Below are positions 1-15,000 of a DNA stretch of 64,000 nucleotides, one piece after another. This DNA is from Daphnia carinata (lineage: Eukaryota > Arthropoda > Branchiopoda > Diplostraca > Daphniidae), in NCBI RefSeq assembly GCF_022539665.2, contig NC_081333.1:1426001-1490000 (forward strand). The letters are read 5' to 3'. The position numbers were made by a program, and so were the translations under genes. Below the pieces are notes generated by a model that ran no database searches, had not been told where the DNA came from, and saw only the letters and a list, made by a program, of their open reading frames with translations. Position 1 is the first letter of the stretch. Every line of letters begins with the position of its first letter.

Positions 1-3000
1 ATAACTGTCGATTTTCCACGTTAGATTGAACGAATCAACCGAGTTACCCATCGGTTCGCTTTTGAATATCGCTCTGCTAGGGCGACCTGAATTCACGATA
101 GCAACAAAGAAATTATGATAAACAACGTGGTTTGATCAAAAGTATAATAAACTGAATAATATACGTACCAGATAGTTCAATGTTCTGAGAAGATCTTCCG
201 AGCAAGTTATCAGCCGTGCAAGAATAAAGTCCGAAATCCGATTCCTCCACATTGCGCAAGATCAGTGTGTGTTTGTTATTGGAAGATTCTAGGATGCGCG
301 TGTCAGACGGAACGATGACTCGCTCCTCACGATACCAAAGAACCTATACACAATAAGTGGACCGTTATATTGGACATCATTCGAATTTTCTATTGAAAGT
401 GAAAACGTACAGTGGCCCCAGGTTCTGCGTGAACGATGCAGGTTAGATAGGCCTCCTGGTGCACTCCGGTGTGAATCCAGCTTCGTTCGATTTCAATTTC
501 CGGCGGATCTAAACATTGAAAAATAACAAGATGACACATAAGAAAAAAAGGAATATTGTTTTGCAAAACTTACACAAAACTTTAACGTCGATGGTTGCCG
601 TGGCAGGTTCACTTACGCCGTTGTCAGCCGAACATTCTATTTATTATTACAAAAAAAAAAAATAAATAAAATTTCATAGAAAATGATGTGATGGCCAAGA
701 CAACGCGCAATATTTCTATTCGAAAGTACCATAGAGACCGACGTCTGGACGACCGACCGCTTGAAAACTGAGCACCGATCCTTGAAATTTGTCATCGCCA
801 TTTTGGAAATAAAATCCCTGTGTAATCGATGCAGTTATAGATTCATTGTTTGTCTATGTTTTTGGTTATTGATAGTATGTTAGTCTTACGGGTTTGCTCC
901 ATCGGATGGAAGGAGGAGGATTGCCTTCACCAATGCACCTCAGAGTAACTGGATCTCCTTTACGAGCTTGAATGCGACCCTCTTCTGGAAATCGACGTAC
1001 TTTGGCCGGTTCTACAAACGACAAGAATTAATGAATAATAATTCGTTTTTAATGTCCTTTTAAATTCTATTCGGCTGAAACTTCTATTTTTAATGCTAAC
1101 TCGTTTAGACCAAGTGCCAAAGTGAAATTAAATGAAGCAAAATGTCATTTGAATGTAAGGTGGATGCGTTTGAGCTCACCGAGGACGTTGAGAGCTATGT
1201 TGATGTGAGATGGCACGTCAGTGTTAATCTCACAAGTGTAATTGCCCGAATCTTTGCTTGAAACTTTATTAATGTCGAGGGATGTTCCAACTATGTTGAG
1301 ACGATTGTCACGGATCACCTTCGTGCTACCGGCAGAGATAAGCACCGATTCTTTCTTCCACACGACCATAAAAGTACCTGAAAAACACGAAGGTTGTTCA
1401 CATAGAAATAGCTCTTTGATATACTAACTGAAATGTTATCAAACGTAAAATTTAACTTCGAATAGTAGCGAAATACCCAGTCTAATAAAAAGATGTTCTG
1501 TGGAGGTTTTCAACGCGAACGACAGTTGCGGAAATGCAAATTTTATTCGTGAGTTGTTCGTGAAACTTTACATCTTTCTGTTAGATGGCGTGGGATTCTC
1601 CTTATAAAGAAAAGCTGTTTTGCTTTTTGAATCCACATCGAGGGCATAGAACTCGGGTGCGTAACACGAAACTAGGGAACCCTCGTTAAAAGTTTTAAGC
1701 CTGATAAAATATTAAGCCCGACTTTTACTATTTTATTTTTCTTTCAAAAGAATAGATATTGTTATTTAAAAAAAAAACACGTGATTTAGGTACAAAATTT
1801 AATGAGGATGTCGAAAATCTAATTCTTTTTGGGTTTGGGACGTATAGTTTATGAGTTATTCGAATCCAAAGTGGACTGAGTTTATAAGCCTCTTTGATTT
1901 TGTTTCATTCAAAAACCGCATAGTTGATGGTGAAACTATTATTTTATTCGGATTCAGCGTTCAATTCTGGTTTTTACAAACAATGTTTCAAACAATTTGT
2001 TCAAACCCAAGTTTTTGCAGAAAAAGTCGGGCTTAAAAAGTCAGGCTTAAAAAGTCGGGCTTAAATTTTGGTACTTTTTTTTTTGAAAAAATCTAAATAC
2101 ATCGAATTATGCATGTTTTCGGTGCAAAATTAAAACGAGGATTACGAAAAACGACATCGTTTACCTGTGGGACCAATAGTTTTTTGGTTATCTTATGTCA
2201 AAGCGGTTGCCCTGAATCTACCGATGGTCCCATTTAACAAATAACAGAGTTGCATAAATTAAGGTGAAAACTCAACACACCGGCTTAGTCGGTGTTTTTA
2301 AAAATAATGATAGACTTCATCGAATTCCAAGTCAACATTTTCAGTCCTACTTTAGCTGGGCTTATACTTCCTTTTTATTTTGGTAGGGAGAGGGGGGGGG
2401 CGGATGAACGGGGAGTAACTCTGTAGCGTAATTATAAAGTCCTAAAGAGAAGCTTCCAACTAAACTTGCCGTCCAATTAGCTCTTATGTAAGTCGCATTT
2501 GATCTTCGATTGATATATACATGACCGTTGGCTTGGCAAAAACTTTCGTATAGTAAAGAGCCAATTAAAAATTCTATACGCTGACGTACGATGGCCTCAT
2601 CGTATGTTTGATCCCGGATATTATTCGCACTTAATTCCATGAAATCATTTGAGATCCCGAGCAGTCATGATATCCTGTAAAATAATCACGTTTTCAAAAT
2701 CAGCCACTTAAAGCTGGTAATTAATAAGACGTAAAACGTGAAGAGCACTAGACAATGCTTCCGTTCTCACTTAAACATCGAAATGTCGTGAATGTTTTAC
2801 GTCGTGAAAAAACAAAAGGACCACGTCTTTACGGCCATTCCTGTTGCTTAAATTAGATTGCGAAGTGCAACACATTGTCTTTGTCGCGTTAAAAAGGATA
2901 CCACGTTGAGTACATCGTTGTCGAATATAAAATCGAGCTCTTTTGATGTGCTGATTAAAGCTTACCGAGATTTTGAACTTCGCATGGTAAACGGACGGTC

Positions 3001-6000
3001 TCGCCAATTTTTATGTTGACAGTCTGACTGGGACTGCTAAACTGTGGGTTGATGGTGTAAGCTCCAGATGTTGGCAACTCAACAGCAGGATTTCCACAGG
3101 CACCTAAACAAAACGAAACGAAAAATACGATGAAATAAACATACAAGAAAAAGCTCAAGTTTCCAAACAAGTTTTGATTTCATTTGATTGTCATGGCCCC
3201 CCTTTATTTCTCGCTGTTTCTTTGGCCAGAACAAAACATCTTGTACAAGTTTTGCGCTTCTGTACATTTTTGGAAAGTGGAAGAAGAAAGGTGTTCCTGA
3301 CTTTGTTGCCCAGGTAAAGGTGTTGCCATCGTCAACAGAAGTCATCTCGTCCGCTTTTGAAATTGTTTTCTATTTTCACTCTCTCGATAGCATATTTGTA
3401 GCTTTCAGTTATACAACTCGCAATTCCCAAAATGCCCGTGAATGAGTGCCTAATTCAAATTGAATTGAAATTTTTCCTATTGACTTGCCCCGTAAAGTTG
3501 AATATAAGCCTCTCGGGTCATCTGTTTGGGGATATCACCAATTCTATCAATGTCATCATTCAGATTTGTTTTGCTTCACAAGATCACATTGGCTTCGCAT
3601 GTCAAAGTAATTACTTTTGTCCGACCACGGAGTCAAATTACAGTCACATCTTATCGCAACATCTCCTCCCATTTTTCACGTTCAGCTTTTTTTTTTGATT
3701 CGCCTGGCCAATTCGTTCCATCAAACAGACGCTCGCGTTGCTGAGCAAAATTACACGATCTATCAAAACAGCCCTTTTTTTTGGCGTCTAATCTCATTGG
3801 CGAATCCCGGCTTCGTATATTTGAAGAAACATCACGACCACGAACGTATACAGCGGGAGCGTCAGCACGGGTTAGCGCAACTAGCGTGAAAAAGCAAAAT
3901 AACCAGCGCGTTATCTTTGCATTTTCCGTTGAGATGCTTGTCGCTAGAAAGTTGAACGTTGTGATCGTGAAGCTGGCTGATGTCATTAGACTGGATAGGT
4001 AATTACTAACCGAACCAATCTCAATCGTCTGCTTTGATATTTGTGTGTGCGTACATACGTGAGCGTGCTTACAGCCGAGCCCCCATTCGTGATGCGTCTG
4101 CCCTCTTTTCGCAATACCGTCGGGAGGCGTCGTCGACGTCCAGCTGTTAGGAATCGCCATTTGCCGTGTCATTTTCTCTCTCTCCCTCTCTCGTCCTTGT
4201 TATCTTTATGCTGCTATATATATATATATATATATACGTGTGTATACCGAGACACGAAACTCAATCAGAGTTATACACGTAGATGTATGAGGATAACTAA
4301 CTCTATACGCCCTCCTTTTATTACGAGTATTCTCTCATGTGTTATAGCAAAACGTTCCGCTTGTTTTTTTAAACTCCTAATGTCCTTAATGTGCACCCGT
4401 TCCGGGCTTATGGAACAGTTGTTACCCCGCCGACGGTGTAGGACGTTTCGATGTTTTGCAGACGCATCGCTTTGTCTCGTTCGTTTTTAATTGCATGTCT
4501 TCTATACTTGTGCGGATGACAGGCCTAATGTAATCTCAACTATGGGTCAACTTTGTTTGTTTTTTTCTTTTCTTTTTGTTTCGTTTATGTTTGAATTTTG
4601 TTTGATATTATGATGATAATTTTGGGCGTTTGGTGAATACAAATTTGGGGCAGCTCTGAAGTTCGGGCACAAGAACAAACGCTAATTGATCCATATCTTT
4701 AATGGTAACAAGATTCAATTTGGAGTTGAGTTATAACTCCATGTTTGAGTATTGATCCGATGGTTCGACCTATAGAGTGGTATCTAATAGACGCTGCTTT
4801 CACTTGCAAACTGCATTAGACATGTACAATTGGTCGTTGCTGGACGACTGCGTTGCAAAGTTTAATCATTGAAAAAGAAAAGTGAAAGTGTCAGCGGTTA
4901 GCACTTGGATAATTGCGACATGACTAATCTGTAGACTAGTTTTCCCTTTATTTTATTCATGGAACGAAAACCATTTGATGATTAACCGATCAATTAAAAT
5001 GGTGTCGTCCAATTTCATTTGCCATATAGATTAATGAAGAGCAAAACCATTTGGAAATTAAAGGCAGGTATTCATTCAACTTTAAGTATCAACGTTCGTT
5101 GTGACGCAAAATGTTTTCACACGTTCATAACATTTTGTTTGATAATGTTAGGTAGACTATACATGCCACTTAAACCGCGATTTCATTCATGACATTGTGT
5201 TACGAAAGGCGCATTTTTCTTTCCCCATTGCGTCACGATCATCGTGGCTTATCGCGTTTCAATAAAGAAAAAAAAGGAAGATTTAAAAACGACTATCCAA
5301 CATCGTCCGCATAATAAAGTACACTTTTAAATAGTCCCGGGTCCCTCCCGCACTTGAATAAAAAGAAAAAAAAGGCGCTTCAGAATGAAAAAAAAAAAAC
5401 CGATGAATAAGGACGGGGGCCAAGAAATTTATAAAAACGAATTTCAAAAAAGAAGTACAGATCGAAAAAGCAGCGATTGTTCGAGTGTTTCTTACATCTT
5501 TTTTTCTTTCCCTTCTTTCACGTTTCTTTATTTAGGCGCATGTCAATGATGAACGTTAGCTAATAACTGTCGATCCACCCCCCCTCTCCATTTTTCATTG
5601 TCACCTTCTCAAAACAATCGATTGTCGTTTACAAAGATGTGCGTGACATTTTCAAGTTCGATTGCGTCTCCATTTCCTACCGTCGTGTTTTGGCCATCTC
5701 TTTTAAAAAGAACTCGTGCCATTTTGAAGGCGAATTAGAACTCCCGCCCCCCCCCCACCCAATCAAAATCGAACGGTAAAACAGATTTGTCGATCGAAAT
5801 GGCACGATCGCTGAACGATTCTCCTTTCATCTCTCTTAAATATTTAGATTTTTTTTTTTAAAGTCGGAGGGATCGTGTGGCGAATTTCACTGCCAAATCA
5901 ACTACGGTTGTATATGGAGCGTGCCAATAATATTTATCACGCTTCGATTCGTTGTCAATCTTCGGTGTTTATTGATCCTGACAGTGTCTCCATCTTTTTG

Positions 6001-9000
6001 ATTTTAAAGAAGCCGAGGGGGAGAAATATTCAAAACAGGGGTCGATGTTGAAACGTTGGGGAAAGAGGAGCTGAAAATAAAGCAATAAGCATCCGCTCTG
6101 TGATGTCGTTGCTACTGGAATAACATTGGCCTTCGGGATAGCACATCAGACAGAGAGATGGAAGAGATTTTGATTGGCCCTTTTCCTGTCCGACCCCGAG
6201 GCAGCGAAATATATTTGCCTAAAATGTTTGCATCTATACGAAATAGAGTTTGCGTGAACATAGTATATCTATCATATACTCATATGCATATACTCATGTT
6301 ATGGCTATCCCAGTTTTTGTGGTTGTCTTGTTGACTCTGCCCTTTCGGCTACATCGCTAGAGGGACATGCGACAGCGATCCATTGTTTCCACCTTTTTGT
6401 CTTTCAGTTTGATTCGATTTTCTTTTTGAAGTTGACAAGAAGCAAATGGTCTCCATCTGTTTTCGTCAGAACTTAGCTATTGCGATTCCGCGAATTGGCA
6501 AGCTCTTAACTTGGGACGACAGTCGGCTCAGATGAAAAGATTAAATATTAAAGAAAAAGGAAAGAATCATCATCATCTATGTTTCCAAGAAAACAGACCG
6601 TCTCTCATTTTTAGCCCTTTAACAAGAAACTATGTCGCTTCAAATAGGGGGGGAGGGTAGACCGTGGAGGCATATGTTTTTCATTGTCACTCTGTACCAA
6701 TTTTTCGGGAAAAACAAAAACTGTTAACCCTCACGATAAACGCTCGTAAAAATCAATTGTTATTGTTGGATTGTTCTGTCAGTTCGCCTCGTTTTGTCTG
6801 TTGACGTCAAAACTGACGTCTACACGAATGAAATAGATAAGAGAAAACAAACAGTTGAATGGCGATCCCATTTCCATTGTCATCAAACTGTTGATTGTTA
6901 CGCTATGCATAATAGATGTTATAAGAAGGAGGCCACACTTTTCGATGTCGACGCCTTTTGAATCAAGAGAATAACAAAATTTTTCTGATGGACGCAAAAT
7001 GCAAGGGATCAAGCATTTCTCTTTAAAAAAAATAAAAGTGATGCCTCTCCGTCTTTTGTTTGTTATTCACCCCACTGTGTTTGTTTATTCGTCCGTGTGA
7101 CGTGAACGCGTCATTTACAAAGGAGATATAATGCCCCTCTTCAACTCCCTCAGCTGCTGTCTTTTCTTCGTTCATGCTCCCCTTCTCTTCACTTGTTTTA
7201 CGTTTCTCGACCTGTCACCTGTCATCACTTTGTACGTCCACATCAAAAACGAGATTCAGTTTGTCCTCGCAATTCGCGTTCCCCACTTTATTCCCGACAG
7301 TCCCCCCCCCTCTTATTTTTTGTGCATTTTATTTGTCTTTGTCTGTTAACCCTCGGCCAATCAATACAGACGAGGGCAGCACAACCTGTACACATCCTTC
7401 TCCAGTTCTACATGTTTTAATGAATTTGTTGTGAAAAACAAAAGGTCACCACGTCAATTCGATTTTTCATCGACGCTTTGACTGCAGATTTCACAACCGG
7501 AACTTGATCAAACGCGCATTTTTGATTCTCGATTTTCAGAATCAACTCGAATTGAGTTTGTTATTCCCCCCCACTGTAGAATGGAAGCTCTTAACACTTA
7601 AGTGAGTATTCCTGCTGAATTTTCAATGTCCTTTTTTTGCTTTAGTTTTCTTCTGCGCACTTGAATGTCGCCCAATCTGACAAGCCAACTCTGAAAGTTT
7701 CTTTACGTAGGTTGAAAGGGAAGACATTGCCATTCAACTAATGGATAACTTGCTACACGTGCCGTATGCGTTTTGCCTTTTCAAGTTGTTTTCCTTTTTT
7801 TGTTTTCAAAGGCACCTGATGGCCAAGAAAACGTTCACTTAAACGACGTGTGACTTTAGAAACTAACGCCATATGTTTGCGAAACGACTCCTGCATACAT
7901 AAATGTATATAAATACATATACGGTATATATTTTCACCCACACACACACACCGATATAATCATATTGACCGGTGAAATGCCAGCGGACCGGATTTCGCTT
8001 CATTTCCTGTTTGGCAAAAGCCCGCTGCGGGCCGTGTTACATATATCGGATATAAATATAAGGACCAGCAAGCGGGAGAACCCCTCATTGCTTTGTATAA
8101 TAAGAATGTTTTTAAGCCGTTCATTATACGCTACGAAAATTTAATAAGCTACGCTTCAAGCTCTTATGCGTAGGATTTACTGAATAAAGAAAAAAAAGAA
8201 GATGATGACGTGCGCCCAACGTGTTGCTACCAGAAACCGCAGAAAAGATAAAAATTCAACAGGGAAAAACATGTAACAGAAAATGGTGTGGCCATGTCCT
8301 CGTCACTTAATGTTTACGGAGTCTTATAAACAGAGAGAGGAGGGGGGGGGGGGTACGCTAAAAAGCGGAAGTCTTGAAGACAGCGTATAAGAAAAGAAGA
8401 GGCCTCGTATATATTTGAACAAGGAATATTCCAGCTGGGCCTGCAACGGTTGTAAAAACATGCCAGCCTCAAGGGTGGGCAAGGAGGAGGAACTGTTGCT
8501 TTGCATTGTATAAACACATAAGGAAAAAAAAAAAAAAAAAGAAAGAAGCGGAGGGATTGTTTGAATTCAAACACGCCGACGAAATAACGACTCTTTTAAA
8601 TATTCCTTCTTGTGACAGAATGACGTCGGTGACGCCACGAACAAACTTTCTTTTTTTTTTTTTTGAATTATAATTAGATTTTTTTTTTTATCATTATTTT
8701 CTTTCTTTGAATTTCTAAAGGTTTAAAAGAATAGAGGACGCGAGATTGATTCCCGGCCGTCAGATTTTTTTTTTTCTCTTTGTCTTTCACGACAGCGTCT
8801 GTGTACAAAGACACGGAGAAGGGGGGGGGGACTGTTCTGTTTGAAAGCTATATCATAACCGAGCAACAGTTTCCAGAGTTTTTCTTTTTCCTTTTTTTTT
8901 GCCGTTAAACTTGAGAAGTTGAAGAAGCAGAAACGTATGCGTTGTTTTGTCCGCCTACCAAGAACCTGTCCTTCCTTACCAACTGAACAGAGAGTCACAT

Positions 9001-12000
9001 GCCTTTTGTTTATTGACCATCTAGAGCATCTGCTTTGAAACGCGACGAAGATCCCGCTGTGTGCAACTGAGAAAGCAAAGGACACACAAAGATGACAGAA
9101 AGCAATAAACATCGATAGATTTCTTCGGCGTGTCAAACAAAAAACGTCAATCTGCTCGGCATTCAGCGTGGGTTTCTTTTGCTCAAATAAAGACGCTTCT
9201 CGATAGATGAAGTAAGGCGCTGTAGAGGACAGGTGGGAGTTACTCGTCGAGCTAGAAATCAATGCGTTTTCGAGAGCAGAATGCTGTGGGGCAAAGTAGG
9301 AAAGCTGATTGAAACGCAGTTGAAGCAACTTGTTCGCATAATAGGCCGTGATCTTGTGATTTTCGGCTGAAAATAGATAGATGATGGAGCTCGTTGGCCC
9401 CGTTTCCCTATTCACAATGCTCGTTGTCTTGGGAACAGGTCGATAGTGAAAAGAAAATCTACAGCATCACGTCTATCCAACGTTGAGCTCGTTAGTTTCC
9501 TTGGCTTTTTTTTTTTTTTTCTATTCAGACGCTCAACTATTTTTTAAAACATCAATAATAGACGCTTATTTATTTCGGTATTACACAACAGCGGTGCTCA
9601 TGTGGTCGCTTGTGTATATCGTCTGATTGTTTGGCAGCTGATTGCCCTGTGACGCGCATCAATCGAGCCATAATGTCACGTAAGATTTGAACACGTCAAA
9701 ACACCTTTTCATGCATTGACAGACTGGAAACAAATTGCATAGCTATACGAGTGAGTTTGATGCAAATAGGCAATCGTGAAGGTATGCAATTTTCATGGGA
9801 CTTATGACCAGAGAGCTCATCGATTTCTCTAATCGCTATAAAGTGCGGCCTCATCTATTTGAATTGCTGTTATTAAGAATGCAACACATCAGCTAGTTGT
9901 ATCCTATTCCCATACGATGCACTGCACATGCAAAGTGATGAGAAAAACAAGCCCATTAATCACTTAATAAATAATCGAGGCTTTTAACGAACGTATGTAT
10001 ATATATCAGCCCCACTCTATAGCTACTACATAGTTTCCCCTTTTCATTTGTCACTTTGCTTTCGCCTCTGCCTAAAATGCATTTCGGTAGGTATCCAGCA
10101 GGTGCTTCTCTTATGTTTACTGTCGGCCATATAGGAGGAAGTTTAATGCTATATAACTCTCTATATATATACCTGTCGACTTCCTGTTTTTTTTTTCGAG
10201 ACACGCGACAGCACTCTCTCTCTCTCTCTTTTTTACGTACTACGTCCAGGACATGTATATGTGCGTTTTTATTCTACTGGGAGTGTGAAGCACTTTGTGA
10301 AAGTGGCATCTATATGCCCTTGGCTGATGTGTCGTATACACAAGGCCAATCGACAGGTGCCCAACTGTACGATTTTTGGAACAAAAAAATCGCATATAAT
10401 TATATTTACTGTCGCAAAATGTCAGGAGCTAAAAGCCTTTGACGTTGTAGACATGGGCCAAAAAGGTCAAACATCCAAGTCGATTTGAATTTCGAGGACG
10501 TTTTGATTGCGTATGTTCATCAGAAAGGGCATTTCGGATGTATAATTTGAAATGCATCAACTAATTCAAAGGGCTGGTGATATCTATTCGCTTCACAACG
10601 TAGGCCGTGCAAAAAGGGGGTAAATATATTCAAATGAAATAACGCGACGGGCTTTTCGCCATCGATGGAAATCGTGTGCGCAATTCAAGCCCCTGCACGT
10701 CTGTCTATAATACACGTATATAGTTAAAATTGCATACGCTATTCACGTACACGAGCGCCATTGATATTAATACGTCTGCAGTGTGCACCTTATCCGTGTT
10801 CGCGTAATGCGAAGAGAAAAACGAGAAAGCCAGTGAATAAGCAAAGGCGATCGCGGGTGACACCTGACGACAGGAATAACTGGCCAACTTACGTCGGTGA
10901 TTTGAATAAACTGGACTTTATAGATTTCCCGTCTATTTATATAGGTTGAAACATAAATACGAGGTGACGTCAATCGCGAAACGACAGCACCAACATCAGT
11001 GAAATGTCTGAAATAAATCAACTGAATGCCCTGCGTTGAATTGAGAAATGGGGCCGGGAGAGTTGGCTACGATCTTTTTTTTTTATAAATCGGGATTTAA
11101 ATAAATAAAAAAAAAAATAGGAAAAATAGAAGAGGTGAATCAAGTAGCGGAGGGTTAAAAATCAAGAAGGGTGAAAAACTATGGAACCGACCGCTGGATT
11201 TCAATTATTCAAAGCAGACCATCTGCCGCGTTTATGAAAATGCCTATAACCCTTGAGGGCGCTCTTCAGGGCGAATCAACAGTGTGTCAACTGTTCACCC
11301 CTAGTCGAAGACTCTCCCCTTCCCGAAAAATAGGGTGTGACACACACAAAAAAGAAGGCGGCCGTATAGATTGGCGTCGTGCTGGGTGATTTATCAGCGT
11401 CGGGGTACATAGAAAACTCGATACACGTCTGTGTGTATAAGAGTTGATTCTATACGATAGGGAACCGTATATATATATACAATTGTATTGGATTCAGTGG
11501 CTTTTTTTTTGGGGGGGGGGAGGGAAATATCCCAGACTGGGCAACCGTATTCTGACAGACTGCGGGTTAATCAAAACACCAGGGGATCTCGAGGGACGTT
11601 GCGAGACTCGATCCTGCCAACAAGAAATGTTCTTTTATTTATATCTATATATTTATACTGTTGATATCGTGATGGATAGTTAGCCCTTAGTCTATAGTTT
11701 TGCAAATGCAGTTTGGATTTTGGGATGTTAGTGTGACGTTTGCAGTTGTAATAAAACAGCGCTCCAAATAAAGACAAAGATAATAAAAGTTAAAATTAGA
11801 AAACTGAATTGATAAGAAAAGATACATTCACAGGAACTCGGAACGTGCATCTTCGTGAACGTTCATCGTGCACCTGACGCGAAACGTCGACATTACAGAT
11901 CATGGTTGAAAATTCAAGTGATGTAAAAAAAAAAAAAAAAGAGTTAATGCATTTGGAGAACAATCCATATTCTATAAGGTTGATAGGAAACTTGATTATC

Positions 12001-15000
12001 GGGCTAAACTTTCGCATTTTCGTGTACCACAAAACGAAAGGGAACTTTCAAATGGCGGACGTTTTCGTCCCTTTTTAATGGACGACCTAAGCAGACACGT
12101 CGGATTCCGTTCGTTTTTTGGCGGGTATATAAAGAGGGAAACGATGTTGTTTGCAGTAAAACGTATAGCAAAGTTCACTTGCAATTGAATAATAACATCT
12201 GCCCGACAGGCTGAAGCTCGTTTTGCAGATAGAGGATTGTTTCACACAACAAATCAAATAGTAAAAGGGGAAAAAGAAATGCGAACCTATCACAAATTTT
12301 TAAAAAAGGGACCTCCTCGTGAGCCATTCGGGAGTCGTGACCGTTTTGCAAGGCGGTCTGCTCCAATCAAGTCGGCAAATGGACTGCGCGTTACAAGTGA
12401 AAGAAAACCATCGTTTGCCATTTCTCACGTCTCTTCTTTAGAAAAAAGAAAGGGTCATATATTATTTAGGTTGTCGACGTTAATTGCTGTCGGACTAGAG
12501 GGAATACAGCGTGTCATAAATTATTATGTTTTTTTTTTCAAATGAAAATTCGATCATTTGTTTCGATAAGGTTGTCGTGTTCCTCAAACGATCGTCCACA
12601 AACCCCTTTGCGCTTGATAATCAGGATACGATGCAGTCTGTTGGGTTTACTATAGAAACAACAAACTGGATGGGTTGTGGTGTAATAGAGGAGACCTCTC
12701 GTGTCGTAATCACGATGACGTGCGAGGCCGATAAACATCTGTGCATTGTAAATTCGCTACGTCATGATTGTTGCTCGCCACAGATTTTATACACGATTCA
12801 ATCGAAAAAAAAATATATATACAATAAGGGTGTAATCAGGATTAGCATCAGTTGTTGGACGTGTCACGATGGTGAAGATTACATCCAATTCATCGCGATG
12901 GCCCCTTTTTTCCCCCAATTTCTATTGTGCATCACTGCAATCATGATTTTTTACATATTGGGGCGTACAGAGAAGCGAAGATATAACAGCCGCATGTTTT
13001 CTCATCACATGTTCCAAGACGTTGCATTTAAACATTTTGATTATACACGGAAACGCAATGGAAAGGCATGTGCGTATCACATGCACAACATCTGCAAAGT
13101 GAATCAATGATAGAAATACGTAAGCCATAGCAACTTTTGTTTGTCGTACAAGTCTATGAAATGGGCCTTTGATTTTCAAAGTGCAGCACGTGTGTTATAT
13201 TGGGACAAACTTTCTGCCCGTCGGAGTCTTAATAAGCCCAACATCCTGGGATATATCTAATCGATGGGTCGTCCTGTTCAGCATCAGGAAAATAGTTGGC
13301 CATAAGACGACACAGTCAAAGAGCAAAGTAACAATTCGTAAACAACGAGAGGAAATAATTCACGTGTTTATCAAACACACGGATCCCGAGTTTTCCAGAC
13401 TTAAAAGCTGAAATTATTGACAGAAATCCTGTGCCCTTGAGAAGAGAAACTCTGTTGCTCATAGCTTCATCCTGAACGTCTGTTTTCTTAAATAATATAC
13501 GAATGGCGTTCGAAAACAGCCTTTACGTAAGCCTTTTCGTCTGTGTAACTCATCAACGATATGTAAAGTTGGATGGAAATATTGCACAGTTCTAGTGACA
13601 TCGTGTTCGTGCAAGGTAAATGACGAAATCATTCACAGTTAACTTGAAGATGTAGGGTTGGAAGAGGTGGCATGAAACTCGACACATCGATCTGTTTCTT
13701 ACATACAAGTGCAGCTCTACAACTCGTGTTTTGTAACGTTATAAATAGTGCGTACACCGTGCGTCCCTTTTCAAGCCCCAAAAAACAAGAGGACGAACTT
13801 CAAAATCCATCAATCAAAGGCAGACATTTTGAATATTTCGGAAAAAATGACCAGTATAGGTCCATATGTATACACACGTAACAAGGGACATTAGATTGAA
13901 TAATAACAATGTGGCCACACACAGACACACACACACCTCCCAGTTGATATATATTACAGACCACCATGATATATACAGTAGATTGATGTCCCACTCGCCA
14001 GATTTCAATCCCTGGGCAGATGGAACTGACCACGATATAGTCCTCCCCCCTGTTATTATTATTATGACTATTATTATATGTATGATGATCACCAATGAAG
14101 AGCAACATCTATGTAGATGTAGCATCCACATATATACCCCCCAAAAAAAATAAAATTTTGTTCTGACGTTAATTAAATATTGCACTATTTTTTTTAATTT
14201 TTTATCTATAAGACTTTTTACAAAGTTTTTTTTTTAATATAAGGAAATGTTTTCTAGATGTTGTGTATAGATATAACTAATATCAATTATTTTAGGCTTT
14301 TTTTAAGTGAAGACTGTGCTAAGTTTTTCCCCCTTATCTTGTTCCCACTTGAGGCGCTGCAAGCTTTTTCAAATATGGATCACTTGCCGATCGTTATCTG
14401 TGTAACTAAAATAATATAGTTTAATGAATATCCTATCGATTAATGTAATTGCCATCTAGAAAACATTTCCTTATATTAAAAAAAAATTCTAAAAAATGAG
14501 GGTGTCATTAGGCACCCTATAAGATCAACGGATTTGACTAGCATGTAAGTCAAAAAGTCTTATAGATAAAAAATTAAAAAAAATAGTGCTAAATAGCCCA
14601 TTGCGCAAGGGACCCTGCCAAAGACACCGTGTAAAAAAAAGCCCCAAAAACCCTTGGTGTTCAGATACTAAGGGCGGGTACTGTATATACCCCCAAACAT
14701 TGCACACATTTTTTACAAAGTGCGTGTTGTGTATAGATAATAGGCTGTGCCCTTACTGTGCGCTGCAAGTAAAAATATGGATCACTTGCCGATCGTTATC
14801 TGTGTAACAAAAGGATTGCCAAAGGGGGTGGATTTGTTTGGCTTGGCATCCGTCTTTTTTTTCTTTTTTTTTTTTTTTGTTACCTCCCTTTGCGTGTGTG
14901 TGCGTTCCATACAAGAGGAGAGAACTCAATCAGGGGTGAGGTGTTTTCGTGGTGAGCGAGTTGCTGCGGTCAATTGTTGCCGATCACAGAAGCGGAAACT

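Noticed and set aside
3651-4172. Minus-strand frame with a signal-like stretch (LFCFFTLVALTRADA) 550 bp before Ig exon 2
   Set aside because: No good phase-1 GT donor follows to join exon 2, whereas the exon at 37494-37563 fits exactly.
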